IMG/VR virus record: IMGVR_UViG_3300025598_000174
Span: 1-24,281 of that record
Strand: one strand, 5' to 3'
DNA: 24,281 nt
Origin: a virus
Position numbers and translations under genes: made by a program. This document shows, one piece after another, positions 13,551 through 22,668 of the stretch (the stretch's first letter is position 1; each line of letters starts with the position of its first letter). The notes under the pieces are model-generated. The model was given only the letters and a program-made list of their open reading frames with translations. It had not been told where the DNA came from and ran no database searches.

Positions 13551-14680
13551 TGGCCAATTTTAATTTACCTTTAGATCCTGCGGTTATTTCTTCTGTATCA
13601 ACTGGTGGTGTAGTTGGCAGTTCAAACGTTGTTGGGACATTATATGTTTCTTCGCCTGTTTTGGATCCTGCGTACATACAAGCCAATGCGGCATTTGCTC
13701 AAGCAAATGCAGGAATAGCATTTACACAAGTTGTATATAATTTTGCTAATACTATTAGTGGTGGTGCGGCTATTGACAATGTGGCAAGACAATTAGCTAT
13801 TTCTGCCAATTCTTATGCTAAAACAGTTTCAACAAATACTGTTATTATTCAAGGTATAGTTTCAACACAAAATACAAATATTATTAATTTACAGTCTCAA
13901 ATTAGTTCTAATGTGGCTAATTTACAATACCAAATTAGTTCTAATGTAAATAATTTACAATCTCAAATTAATTCTAATGTATCATCTTTGCAATCTCAAA
14001 TTAATTCAAACGTAACTTCTTTGCAATCACAAATTAGTTCTAATGTAAATTATTTGACTGGAGTAACTTCAACACAAAATAATAGTATTTCATATTTAAA
14101 TAGTTTTATACAAAGTTCTTTTAATCAAGCAAACTCAGCCGTAACCAATGCATCAAACGCCAGTTTTCCCTCAGGAACAGCATTAATGTTTCAACAATCT
14201 TTTGCACCAACAGGCTGGACAAAATCAATGGATCATAATGATAAAGCGTTGAGAGTTGTGAATGGCACGGCTGGTTCCGGTGGATCGGTAGCATTTAGTT
14301 CAGCTTTCAACATAAGATCAGTAACAGGTTCAGTTAGTGTTAGCGGTTCACCTGGTGTTAGTGGTTCGGTTGGCGCTACAACCTTGGATTCTTCAATGAT
14401 ACCAAGTCACGCCCACATATATCCAGGTGACGATCAGTTGGGCTCAGCTGCAGGATTGGCAGGTTGGAATGGCTATTCAGCTAGTGGATTTAATTATGAT
14501 GCAGTTTCAAATTTAAGTGGTGGTGCTCAAATGTGGTACACTACATATAGTGGTGGAGGTGGCGCACATAGCCACGGATTCTCAGGATCAGGATCATTTT
14601 CTGGTGCTGCTTCATTTGCCGGAGATTCTATGAACCTTCAGGTAAATTATGTTGATGTTATTATTGGTACTAAAAATTAA
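13550..14680 (+). CDS. short tail fibre with hendecad coiled coil and collar-type tip
   Basis: 376 residues. An N-terminal attachment region (1-40) precedes an AYIQANAAFAQANAG motif common in aquatic-phage fibres. A coiled coil has five 11-residue repeats (114-168). A C-terminal tip (about 206-376) starts FPSGTALMFQQSFAPTGWTKS, as in phage tail-collar and short-fibre tips. The tip holds two HxH motifs, His287-Ala-His289 and His340-Ser-His342, which may bind a metal as in T4 gp37. It is Gly/Ser-rich, and VNYVDVIIGTKN is a typical fibre end. It probably binds the host surface. A strong GAGGAG precedes the next gene. Confidence 0.78.
   Translation: MANFNLPLDPAVISSVSTGGVVGSSNVVGTLYVSSPVLDPAYIQANAAFAQANAGIAFTQVVYNFANTISGGAAIDNVARQLAISANSYAKTVSTNTVIIQGIVSTQNTNIINLQSQISSNVANLQYQISSNVNNLQSQINSNVSSLQSQINSNVTSLQSQISSNVNYLTGVTSTQNNSISYLNSFIQSSFNQANSAVTNASNASFPSGTALMFQQSFAPTGWTKSMDHNDKALRVVNGTAGSGGSVAFSSAFNIRSVTGSVSVSGSPGVSGSVGATTLDSSMIPSHAHIYPGDDQLGSAAGLAGWNGYSASGFNYDAVSNLSGGAQMWYTTYSGGGGAHSHGFSGSGSFSGAASFAGDSMNLQVNYVDVIIGTKN
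13889..14053 (+). repeat. five 33-base repeats coding for an 11-residue coiled coil
   Basis: Five successive 33-base units encode LQSQISSNVAN and close variants (LQYQISSNVNN, LQSQINSNVSS, LQSQINSNVTS, LQSQISSNVNY). Hydrophobic residues fall at 1, 5 and 9, the 4-4-3 spacing of a hendecad coiled coil. The DNA copies have diverged mainly at third codon positions. Confidence 0.88.
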
Positions 14681-14694
14681 TTGAGGAGATTATT

Positions 14695-15003
14695 ATGGAA
14701 CTTAAACCTGGAAAATTTTGTCCACTTATTAAAAAAGATTGTATAGAATTACAATGTTCATGGTTCACTCAGATAAGAGGCATGAATCCTAATACAGGTA
14801 AAGAAGTTGATGAATGGGGTTGTGCTATTGCTTGGATGCCAATTTTAATGATTGAAAATAGCCAACAACAAAGGAGTACAGGTGCGGCCGTAGAATCTTT
14901 CAGAAATGAAATGGTTAAGAGTAATGAAGTTGGCCAAAAAGTTTTATTGGCGGCCGCAGGAATGTCAAATAATCAACAAACCTTAACATTGGATATTAAA
15001 TGA
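14695..15003 (+). CDS. small four-cysteine protein of the tail module
   Basis: 102 residues. Cys9, Cys16, Cys21 and Cys43 lie in FCPLIKKDCIELQCSWF and EWGCAIAWMP. The spacing C-x6-C-x4-C-x21-C, with tryptophans next to two cysteines, suggests a zinc or iron-sulfur site. The rest is helical (NSQQQRSTGAAVESFRNEM). The pattern looks like a small conserved phage family, but I know of no assigned function. It has the clearest Shine-Dalgarno in the region (GAGGAG, 8 bases before the ATG), lies 14 bases after the fibre gene and overlaps the next gene by 4 bases (ATGA). A tail-tip or fibre-assembly role is an inference from the neighbours. Confidence 0.65.
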   Translation: MELKPGKFCPLIKKDCIELQCSWFTQIRGMNPNTGKEVDEWGCAIAWMPILMIENSQQQRSTGAAVESFRNEMVKSNEVGQKVLLAAAGMSNNQQTLTLDIK

Positions 15004-15296
15004 TATTAACGATTACTAGAAATGATGGTGCCGTATATCTAGACGGATCGGTATATCCTAATTTAAATTTATCTTTTGTTCCATCAAATGTTCACGCATT
15101 ACAATGGAGAGATACTTATGGGTGGATTGAATATTCTGAAGATTCCGATGGAAATAAACAACAAAACGATAAAATTACAGTTTTACCTGATTGGGCAAAT
15201 ACAGCTATTGAAGTTTGGAATACAGCCAACACAACAACTTATTCAACAAATTTAGCAGCAAATACGTATTATAACCCCTACAACACTAATAAATAA
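15000..15296 (+). CDS. small conserved protein before gp25, unknown function
   Basis: 98 residues. MILTITRNDGAVYLDGSVYPNLNLSFVPSNVHALQWRD is a beta-rich start, and YGWIEYSEDSDGNKQQNDKITVLPDWANTAIEVWNTA follows. The W-I-E-Y then LPDWA pattern recalls small proteins coded beside fibre genes in aquatic phages, but I cannot assign a function. It overlaps the four-cysteine gene by ATGA and ends 3 bases before gp25. A fibre chaperone or small fibre component would fit the context; this is unproven. Confidence 0.6.
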   Translation: MILTITRNDGAVYLDGSVYPNLNLSFVPSNVHALQWRDTYGWIEYSEDSDGNKQQNDKITVLPDWANTAIEVWNTANTTTYSTNLAANTYYNPYNTNK

Positions 15297-15299
15297 AGA

Positions 15300-15692
15300 A
15301 TGGCAAATATACAAAAAATCTACTCCGATATCGATTTTACTTTCGCCAAGCGTCCGGTAGTAGGTGATGTTGCTCTAAGTTATGATTCACAGGCAGTTAT
15401 TAGGTCAATTCGTAATCTATTATTAACTAGACATTTTGAAAGACCCTTTAATCCACAATTAGGATCTAATCTAGACGCTATTTTATTTGAACCGGTATCG
15501 CCTATTTCCGCAGCGTTATTGGAAAATGAAATTAAAACTACAATAAAGAATTACGAACCTAGAGCAACTTTACAATCGGTATTGGTTGACGCTTTGCCGG
15601 ATCAAAATGCTTTTAACGTTACCTTGAGTTTTTATATCGAGAACGCAACTTTACCAACTACAGTAACCCTTCTATTAGAGAGAAATAGATAA
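15300..15692 (+). CDS. 25: gp25 baseplate wedge protein
   Basis: 130 residues (T4 gp25 has 132). DIDFTFAKRPVVGDVALSYDSQAVIRSIRNLLLT, then ERPFNPQLGSNLDAILFEP and NYEPRATLQSVLV (Glu86-Pro87-Arg88) are the diagnostic gp25 blocks. In T4 the EPR motif closes the wedge core with gp6 and anchors the first sheath disc. The protein belongs to the same family as type VI secretion TssE. It is followed one base later by gp6, its direct partner. Confidence 0.95.
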   Translation: MANIQKIYSDIDFTFAKRPVVGDVALSYDSQAVIRSIRNLLLTRHFERPFNPQLGSNLDAILFEPVSPISAALLENEIKTTIKNYEPRATLQSVLVDALPDQNAFNVTLSFYIENATLPTTVTLLLERNR

Positions 15693-15693
15693 A

Positions 15694-17775
15694 ATGGCAG
15701 GCGCTAATTCAAATATTCAGATAACAGATTTAGATTTTAATAATATTAAATCGAATCTAAAAAAATACCTACAGTCACAATCTGTATTACAAGATTATAA
15801 TTATGAAGGTTCAGCACTTTCAACTCTTTTAGATATTCTTGCTTATAACACTCAATATAATGCTTTCTATTTGAATATGGTTGCCAATGAAATGTTTTTG
15901 GATTCTGCCATATTGCGTTCCTCAGTCGTTTCTCAAGCAAAAGTATTAAATTATGTGCCAAAATCTTCAATTGCACCTTCTGCTACAATTACATTAACAA
16001 TGCCTGGTGTGTCTACATCTTCTTTGACATTACCAAAATTTACTCGTTTTATGTCAGAAGCTATCGATGGCATAAACTATACTTTTGTGACTGAAGATTC
16101 ATATACTGTTAATACTGTAAGTAATGTTGCAACTTTTAATGATATTGTATTGAAACAAGGAATACCAACTACTTTGGCTTTTACAGTAGATTCAATTAGT
16201 AATCCGACATACACTTTTGAAATACCAGATACCAATATTGATACAACTTCTCTTGTTGTATCAGTTCAACAGTCTGGTTCAAATAATACATCACAAATTT
16301 ATAATTTAGCATCAAACTACTTAACATTAAATAGTGATTCAAAAGTATATTTTATACAAGAAAGTTTAACTGGCACTTATGAAATTTACTTTGGTGATGG
16401 AGTACTAGGTACTTTATTGTCTGATGGTAATGTTGTTAATGTTTCTTATATTGTTACACAAGGAAGTGCGGCCGCAGGCGCCAATAGTTTTGTTTTAATG
16501 GATACTATTTCTGGTTATTCAGTTTCAACTGTTACACCAATTACTCCAGCATCACAGGGTGGTAATAAAGAATCTATTGATTCAATTAAATTTCAAGCAC
16601 CTAAATCATATGCTGCACAAGGTCGTGCCGTTACAAAAAATGATTATATCACAGCAATTCAACAAAATAATTTAGGTATTTCATTTGATGCCGTTAATGT
16701 ATGGGGCGGTGAAGAAAATAGTCCTCCAGTATATGGCCAAACATTTATTTGTTTAAAACCTACAGGTTCTTATCTTTTGACAACAACTCAAAAACAAAGA
16801 TTGATCTCAGAAGTAATTAAACCTATTTCTGTATTAACTGTAAGTCCTACTATTGTTGATCCTGACTATACTTACATCCAATTAGTTGTTAATATAGTTT
16901 ATGATCCAACTCAAACAACTTTAACATCTTCACAAATTCAATCAGGCGTTGCTGCAGCCATTCAAAATTTTGGTACAAATACATTAAACACATTTAACTC
17001 TACATTTAATTCGTATGACTTGTTAACATACATACAAAATTATAGTAATTCAATTGTTTCTAGTGATTTTACACTTAAATTACAGAAAAAGTTCTTTCCT
17101 AATTTAACCACAACACAGACTTATAATCTTTATTATAACACTCCGTTAGAACGAGGGGTATTGTTAAGTGGTATTACCAATTCTCCAGATTTGGAGTTTT
17201 TAGATCCAGCAAATTTGGCAAATACAATTTCTGGTGTATACATTGAAGAAGTACCATCTTCAACATATGGTGTAGACACAATCTCTGTTATTAATCCAGG
17301 ATTTAATTATCAATCTACACCAACTGTTACAATTTCAGGCGATGGTTCTGGTGCTACAGCACAAGCAGTTATTGTAAACGGAGCAATTACCGCTATCAAT
17401 GTATTAACTTCTGGCAACAACTATACATCGGCTATTGTGACTATTACACCGCAAGCTGGTGATACTACAGGTCAAAATGGTGCCGCAGTTGTAAATCTTC
17501 AAGGTCGTTATGGTACATTGAGAACTTACTATTATAATTCAAATCAAGTAAAAACAGTTTTGAATTCCAATATTGGTACCGTTGATTATACAAAAGGGAT
17601 TATTACATTAAATAATTTTAATCCTTCAGGTATCAATTCTGCTTTAGGTCAATTAGCTCTTACAGCAACACCATCATCAACCATTGTTTCATCAACATAT
17701 AATGGTATTATTACGATTGATCCGTATGATCCTACGGCAATTACTGTTAATGTTACGGCCAAAACCAATAAATGA
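15694..17775 (+). CDS. 6: gp6 baseplate wedge protein
   Basis: 693 residues (T4 gp6 has 660). The start, ITDLDFNNIKSNLKKYLQSQ then DYNYEGSALSTLLDILAYNTQYNAFYLNMVANEMFLDSA, is diagnostic. The middle has YEIYFGDGVLGTLLSDGNVVNVSYI and FQAPKSYAAQGRAVTKNDY, as in the gp6/J-type family. VIKPISVLTVSPTIVDPDY opens the C-terminal domain. In T4, gp6 dimers form the ring that joins wedges. A Gly-rich beta repeat (about residues 527-590) lies near the end and is also present in gp7 and gp8. The stop overlaps the gp7 start by ATGA. Confidence 0.93.
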   Translation: MAGANSNIQITDLDFNNIKSNLKKYLQSQSVLQDYNYEGSALSTLLDILAYNTQYNAFYLNMVANEMFLDSAILRSSVVSQAKVLNYVPKSSIAPSATITLTMPGVSTSSLTLPKFTRFMSEAIDGINYTFVTEDSYTVNTVSNVATFNDIVLKQGIPTTLAFTVDSISNPTYTFEIPDTNIDTTSLVVSVQQSGSNNTSQIYNLASNYLTLNSDSKVYFIQESLTGTYEIYFGDGVLGTLLSDGNVVNVSYIVTQGSAAAGANSFVLMDTISGYSVSTVTPITPASQGGNKESIDSIKFQAPKSYAAQGRAVTKNDYITAIQQNNLGISFDAVNVWGGEENSPPVYGQTFICLKPTGSYLLTTTQKQRLISEVIKPISVLTVSPTIVDPDYTYIQLVVNIVYDPTQTTLTSSQIQSGVAAAIQNFGTNTLNTFNSTFNSYDLLTYIQNYSNSIVSSDFTLKLQKKFFPNLTTTQTYNLYYNTPLERGVLLSGITNSPDLEFLDPANLANTISGVYIEEVPSSTYGVDTISVINPGFNYQSTPTVTISGDGSGATAQAVIVNGAITAINVLTSGNNYTSAIVTITPQAGDTTGQNGAAVVNLQGRYGTLRTYYYNSNQVKTVLNSNIGTVDYTKGIITLNNFNPSGINSALGQLALTATPSSTIVSSTYNGIITIDPYDPTAITVNVTAKTNK

Positions 17776-20618
17776 TTCAAAGTAATCAAAAAACTTCGTT
17801 ACTAGTACCGTCACAACTTCCTGCCTTTGTGCGGGAAGATCCCAATTATGAAAATTTTGTTTTATTCCTTCAAGCTTACTATGAATGGATGGAACAAAAT
17901 GGTGGTGTAACTGATGGCGCAAAAAATATTCTGACATATAAAGATGTTGATGAAACATCTAATACTTTTATTAATTATTTTACTAATGAGTTTTTGCCAT
18001 ATTTTCCTACAGATATATTGGCAGATAAAACAAAAGTTATTAAAATAGCAAAAGATTTATATCAATCTAAAGGTACACCAGCTTCTTATCAATTTTTGTT
18101 TAGAGTTTTATATGGTACTGATGTAGATTTTTTCTACACAAAAGATGCCGTTCTAAAAGCTTCTGCAGGAACTTGGTATGTTGCAAGAAGTCTTAATTTA
18201 GCAACTACTGATACTAGATTTTTAAATATTGCTAATTATAGAATTTTTGGTGAAACCACAAAAACAATTGCTACGATTGAAGCAACTACTTTTGATGGTA
18301 TAAAAACTGAAGTATTCATTTCTAACATTGAACGATTATTTCAATCAGGCGAATATGTTCGTGTGGTGGATTCAAACAATCAAGATGTGATTATTGATGG
18401 AAGTAATCTAAGAGCAAAAATTGTTGGTCAGATTAATCAAGTTACAATTGATCCAAATAACAGAGGGTTGACTTACCAAGTTGGTGACCCTATTGTATTT
18501 TATGGTGGTTTGAATTCAAATACTGGCCATGGCGCAACTGCTGTAGTAGGTTCAACAACTTCAGGAGCATTGCAACGAATTTCTGTGGATAATGGTGGTT
18601 ATGGTTATACTGCTAACCCAAATACAATTATTTCATTTTCAAATTTAAATTCTGGTTCACAATCACCTGTGGCTGTTGTTGGTTCTTTGAATCCTTTAAA
18701 TTCTGCAAATGCAACTTATGTTCCTACGGATATTATTGGAGTTAAAAGAAATATAACATTAGGCAACACAAGATATAATTTTGCAAATAATGCAGCGGCC
18801 AACGCCAACACTTCTTTAGCCAATGCACTTACATTCCTTTCATTTACAACATATCCTTTATCTTCTGTTCTTGTTCAAAGTGGCGGTGGAGGTTTAACGC
18901 AAGCTCCAACAATTACACCACAATCTTTATTTCCTGCTGAAAATTCTTTGACTGGCAATCTAGGAAGTTTGGGAATTTTGGCACCGATACAAATTGTTTC
19001 TGGTGGATTAGGTTATCGAGCAAATGATACTATTGTATTTACTGGCGGATCTGGTTATGGTGCTCGGGCTAATGTAACCTCTGTAGCGGCTAACGGTATG
19101 ATTACAGGCATTAGTTATGTGTATCCTGTTGTTGATACGCCACACCATACACCTTTAGGTGGATTAGGTTATAAGTTAAATTATTTACCAACAGTTACAG
19201 TTCATTCTGCAAATACTCAAGCAAACGGAGCTTCAATTTATGTGCCAGGCATTTTAGGTGCAGGGGCTGTACTTTCATCCATTGTAAACCGTGTTGGATC
19301 AATTTCTACAATTAATATTACTGATTATGGCACAGACTACATTGCTACCCCTAATGTTTCATTAAAAGTTCAAGATATTTGTGTATCTAATGTATCCGTA
19401 AGTAATTTACCAGTTAAAGGCGACATTGTTTATCAAGGCACAAATGTTGCAAATAATAGTTATTTGGCTACGGTAGATTCTATACAAACTCTTTATGCTT
19501 TTGCTAATTCTAATCAAACAATATACAATATTCGTGTTTACAACTACAATAATATACCAAATTATAATTTACCTTTGTATGTTCAATCCCCAGGATCAAT
19601 TGGCCAAAATGCTTATATTTCTGCTGTTTTAAATTTAACTAATCAATACAACACATTAAATCCATCATCACGATACAATTCAAGCGGTGTGATTACTTAT
19701 GGTGACGGTACCGCCAAAGCGGCCGCTTCATTCTTAAATGGTTTAACAATTAGCCAAGGTCAATATCTTGATACTTCTGGTCAATTAAGTTCTTATGATG
19801 TTATTCAAAGTGACAAATACAATAATTATACTTACGAAATTACATTAGAAAAAGAAATTGCCAAGTATAGAAAAACATTATTAGATTTGTTACATCCAAC
19901 AGGCATGCAGGTCATTGGTCGTTATGCCATGAAAGCTAATGCTCATGTTAATTTTACTGGTGCCGGTCTTTTGGAAGAAGGTCATACATTAGGATACTAC
20001 ACAGGTAATCCAGGTTCTTATGCCAACATGACATCAAATTATACCAATCAAAGTAATAATATTGTTACTTTTGGTGGTCTTTCTGGTGCTAATTTACAAA
20101 CCATTATTATTCCTGGTGACAGTTTAACATTAGTAACAAATTACGGATTTAAAATTCATTCGGAAGTTGTTTCTGTTTTGGATGGTGGAGCAAATACAGT
20201 AACACTTAAAGATAATGTTTGGTTGACTTATGCAAATGTTGCTTATATAACAGCAAATGCTGGTAGTAGCGTCATAAATATATCGAGTTTAACCGGTTCA
20301 TATAATATTGTCAATAACGGCAATTACAGTAATACCGCAGCCCCATTATTAGATATCGTAAACGTTGGTGATTATGTACTGGTGGCCAATAATGTAGAGA
20401 AAGTAGTTATTGGAGTTACTGCTAATACAATTACTCTTGGTTCAAATTTAGCTAATAATGCAACAGGATTGATGTCTGCTAGAAGAAATATGTATGCTTC
20501 ATTAGACGGAAACATTCAAATTGATGGATTTGTAGGTCAAACATATCAATCTAATTTAACAGATGAAGCTGGAAACAGTTTAATAACAGAAGATGGAAAT
20601 CTAATTATTTTAGGATAA
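17772..20618 (+). CDS. 7: gp7-like baseplate wedge protein with Gly-rich beta repeats
   Basis: 948 residues (T4 gp7 has 1032). The N-terminus (LPAFVREDPNYENFVLFLQAYYEWMEQNGG, then FLPYFPTDILADKTKVIKIAKDLYQSKGTPASYQFLFRVLYGTDV) is typical of gp7 in T4-like aquatic phages. The middle (about 215-540) has several GG-x-GY-x-x-x-P/D beta repeats, such as GGYGYTANPNTIISF, GGLGYRANDTIVFTGGSGYGARANV and YGTDYIATPNVSL. A helical block (YEITLEKEIAKYRKTLLDLLHPTGMQVIGRYAM) precedes the C-terminal beta region. It follows gp6, as in T4, and should bind gp6 and gp8 in the wedge. The end (DEAGNSLITEDGNLIILG) resembles ends of other aquatic-phage virion proteins. Confidence 0.83.
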   Translation: MIQSNQKTSLLVPSQLPAFVREDPNYENFVLFLQAYYEWMEQNGGVTDGAKNILTYKDVDETSNTFINYFTNEFLPYFPTDILADKTKVIKIAKDLYQSKGTPASYQFLFRVLYGTDVDFFYTKDAVLKASAGTWYVARSLNLATTDTRFLNIANYRIFGETTKTIATIEATTFDGIKTEVFISNIERLFQSGEYVRVVDSNNQDVIIDGSNLRAKIVGQINQVTIDPNNRGLTYQVGDPIVFYGGLNSNTGHGATAVVGSTTSGALQRISVDNGGYGYTANPNTIISFSNLNSGSQSPVAVVGSLNPLNSANATYVPTDIIGVKRNITLGNTRYNFANNAAANANTSLANALTFLSFTTYPLSSVLVQSGGGGLTQAPTITPQSLFPAENSLTGNLGSLGILAPIQIVSGGLGYRANDTIVFTGGSGYGARANVTSVAANGMITGISYVYPVVDTPHHTPLGGLGYKLNYLPTVTVHSANTQANGASIYVPGILGAGAVLSSIVNRVGSISTINITDYGTDYIATPNVSLKVQDICVSNVSVSNLPVKGDIVYQGTNVANNSYLATVDSIQTLYAFANSNQTIYNIRVYNYNNIPNYNLPLYVQSPGSIGQNAYISAVLNLTNQYNTLNPSSRYNSSGVITYGDGTAKAAASFLNGLTISQGQYLDTSGQLSSYDVIQSDKYNNYTYEITLEKEIAKYRKTLLDLLHPTGMQVIGRYAMKANAHVNFTGAGLLEEGHTLGYYTGNPGSYANMTSNYTNQSNNIVTFGGLSGANLQTIIIPGDSLTLVTNYGFKIHSEVVSVLDGGANTVTLKDNVWLTYANVAYITANAGSSVINISSLTGSYNIVNNGNYSNTAAPLLDIVNVGDYVLVANNVEKVVIGVTANTITLGSNLANNATGLMSARRNMYASLDGNIQIDGFVGQTYQSNLTDEAGNSLITEDGNLIILG

Positions 20619-20621
20619 AAG

Positions 20622-22658
20622 ATGTCAACAGTAAAAATTTCACAACTACCGCAAATTAATACAATTAATGCAAATACATCAAATACTTTATTTGCCGGAG
20701 TAGATATTCCAACAAGTGCAACATTTAGAATGACTGCACACACTTTGGCACAAGGTCTTTATTCTAATGAAATTTTGAATGTTGGACAAAATAATCAAAA
20801 TTTACCTAATACAATTGCTCAATTTGCTTTAAGTGGAAATTCTTATGTACAAACCAATCTAGTTAATACTAACGATGGCGGTTCTGCTGATATGGTTGTA
20901 ACGGCAAACGTTGGTTCTGGTGGTAGTGATTCTACTAACTTTATTGACATGGGCTATGCTAACAAATATTATCAACCAGGTCAAGAATTCAATAATATTG
21001 GTACTGCAATAAATCCATTAGATGGTTATTTGTATGTACAAGGTGGAGCATATTCTAATGGTGGTAACTTAATTGTTGGCACTACAACATCAAATACAAA
21101 TTTAAAATTTATTGTTGGTGGTGGTTCTGCACAAAATATTGTTGCTAGAATGACCTCGACCGGATTGGTATTAAATACTCAGTCATCAATTACATTTTCT
21201 GATGGTACGGTACAAATTACTGCGCCAGCAACTAATGCGTATTCACAAGCAGCTTTTGCTTTGGCCAATAATAACACCGCTAATATTGCTTCAATATTTC
21301 CAACTGTTAATTCATTAGGATCAAGTGTATCTACATTACAAACACAAGCATTGGTGTTTAATTCTCAAATTACTAATTTACAAGCTAATTCCGTTTATAA
21401 TAACGGTGTTAATTTAACACAAAACGCATATTCACAAGCAGCCTTTGCTTTAGCAAATACTTCGGTTCAAAACACCGCAATTATTCAATTACAAGCATTG
21501 ACTTTGACTGGTAATCTTATTGCCAACTCACCAAATCAAGGTATCTTTGTTGATACATTTACTTCTAATAATGCTACATTTAGTAGAAATATGGTTGTGT
21601 TCGGTAACCTTACTGCTAATACCTTGCTTGGTAATATTTTCTTCTCTAACGTTGTTACACAAACTTCACAATCCAATTCTATTATTTGGTACCCACAGGC
21701 GACAACACTAACACAACAAGTTGGACAATTATGGTATTATTCTAATACACAGTCATTAATTTTAGATACAGACATTGCTGGTGATAGACTGTCTATCTCA
21801 AAAGTTCTTTTCTTCCGTGGTTTCAATTCTACTGGTGCAACAATACCTGCCAACTCTTTTGTTCGTTTAGTTACAGGTGTTACAACTAATAATATTCCAT
21901 ATATTGCTTTGGCTGATGCAACAAGTTCTGTTAATGCAACTGTTGCTGGTTTTGTTAAAAATGCAATTGCAAACGGTGCATATGGTTTTGCATATTCACA
22001 AGGTATTGTTGAAGAATTTAATTCAACTGGTTTAGGCAATACTGGAGATATTCTTTTCTTGTCTACAACACCAGGCGTTGCATCTAACGTGGCACCAGGT
22101 GGTGCTAACACAGTAGTTCAGTTAGGTAGAATTATTCTAAGTGACACAGTTCAAGGCAAGATATTTGTTCAAAATCAATTACGTCAAGCATATGGCAGAC
22201 CAAATGGTCAATTGTTATATGCTTATGCAAATAATATTATTGGTAGTAATACTGTGAGTGTTAATGATACAACAGGTATTTTAACAGCAAATACAATAGT
22301 TGCAAACACAGTTATTCAATACAACGCAGCTGTAAATAATAATACTGCAACTCAATTAACTTCTAAATCAACCGCAGTTACCTCTAACGGTAGAACTGGT
22401 CAGATTACAACCAATAGTGCAAACCTTAATAAAGGTACTGCTGTAACATTTACAGTAAATAATAGTTATATTGTTAGTAATAAAGACGTTGTAATAGTTA
22501 ATATTGCAAGTGGTGCTTCTGTTGGTTATGCATTAACAGTAACCGCTGTAACTCCTGGTAGTTTTAATATAACTATAAACAATGCTGATGGTACTCCTTC
22601 TGGTTCTAACGCAGCAGATACACTTGTAATTAACTATGCAATCATCCGGGTGGCTTAA
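20622..22658 (+). CDS. long fibre-like virion protein
   Basis: 678 residues. The N-terminal MSTVKISQLPQINTINANT is a start common in phage fibre and baseplate proteins. A beta domain (90-180) is followed by LVLNTQSSITFSDGTVQIT. Two NAYSQAAFALAN repeats (residues 205-216 and 268-279) flank a coiled coil (SLGSSVSTLQTQALVFNSQITNLQ). The C-terminal half has FFRGFNSTGATIPANSFVRLVTGV, GAYGFAYSQGIVEEFNSTGLGNTGDILFL and VVQLGRIILSDTVQGKIFVQNQ, blocks that recur in fibres of aquatic phages. It sits between gp7 and gp8, while T4 goes 7-8-9-10-11, so it may replace gp10/gp11 or form a fibre bound to the wedge. The exact role is not known. Confidence 0.66.
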   Translation: MSTVKISQLPQINTINANTSNTLFAGVDIPTSATFRMTAHTLAQGLYSNEILNVGQNNQNLPNTIAQFALSGNSYVQTNLVNTNDGGSADMVVTANVGSGGSDSTNFIDMGYANKYYQPGQEFNNIGTAINPLDGYLYVQGGAYSNGGNLIVGTTTSNTNLKFIVGGGSAQNIVARMTSTGLVLNTQSSITFSDGTVQITAPATNAYSQAAFALANNNTANIASIFPTVNSLGSSVSTLQTQALVFNSQITNLQANSVYNNGVNLTQNAYSQAAFALANTSVQNTAIIQLQALTLTGNLIANSPNQGIFVDTFTSNNATFSRNMVVFGNLTANTLLGNIFFSNVVTQTSQSNSIIWYPQATTLTQQVGQLWYYSNTQSLILDTDIAGDRLSISKVLFFRGFNSTGATIPANSFVRLVTGVTTNNIPYIALADATSSVNATVAGFVKNAIANGAYGFAYSQGIVEEFNSTGLGNTGDILFLSTTPGVASNVAPGGANTVVQLGRIILSDTVQGKIFVQNQLRQAYGRPNGQLLYAYANNIIGSNTVSVNDTTGILTANTIVANTVIQYNAAVNNNTATQLTSKSTAVTSNGRTGQITTNSANLNKGTAVTFTVNNSYIVSNKDVVIVNIASGASVGYALTVTAVTPGSFNITINNADGTPSGSNAADTLVINYAIIRVA

Positions 22659-22668
22659 TAAATAAATC

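Noticed and set aside
15288-15295. AATAAATA before gp25, and the same at 22657-22664 before gp8, as late promoters
   Set aside because: Both lie 4 bases before the ATG and cover stop codons of the preceding genes; transcripts would lack a ribosome binding site. They look like AT-rich gene junctions.
19711-19726. GGTACC near GCGGCCGC (19707-19726) as a cloning-vector artefact
   Set aside because: The reading frame of gp7 continues through it with normal codons and no vector sequence is seen nearby.
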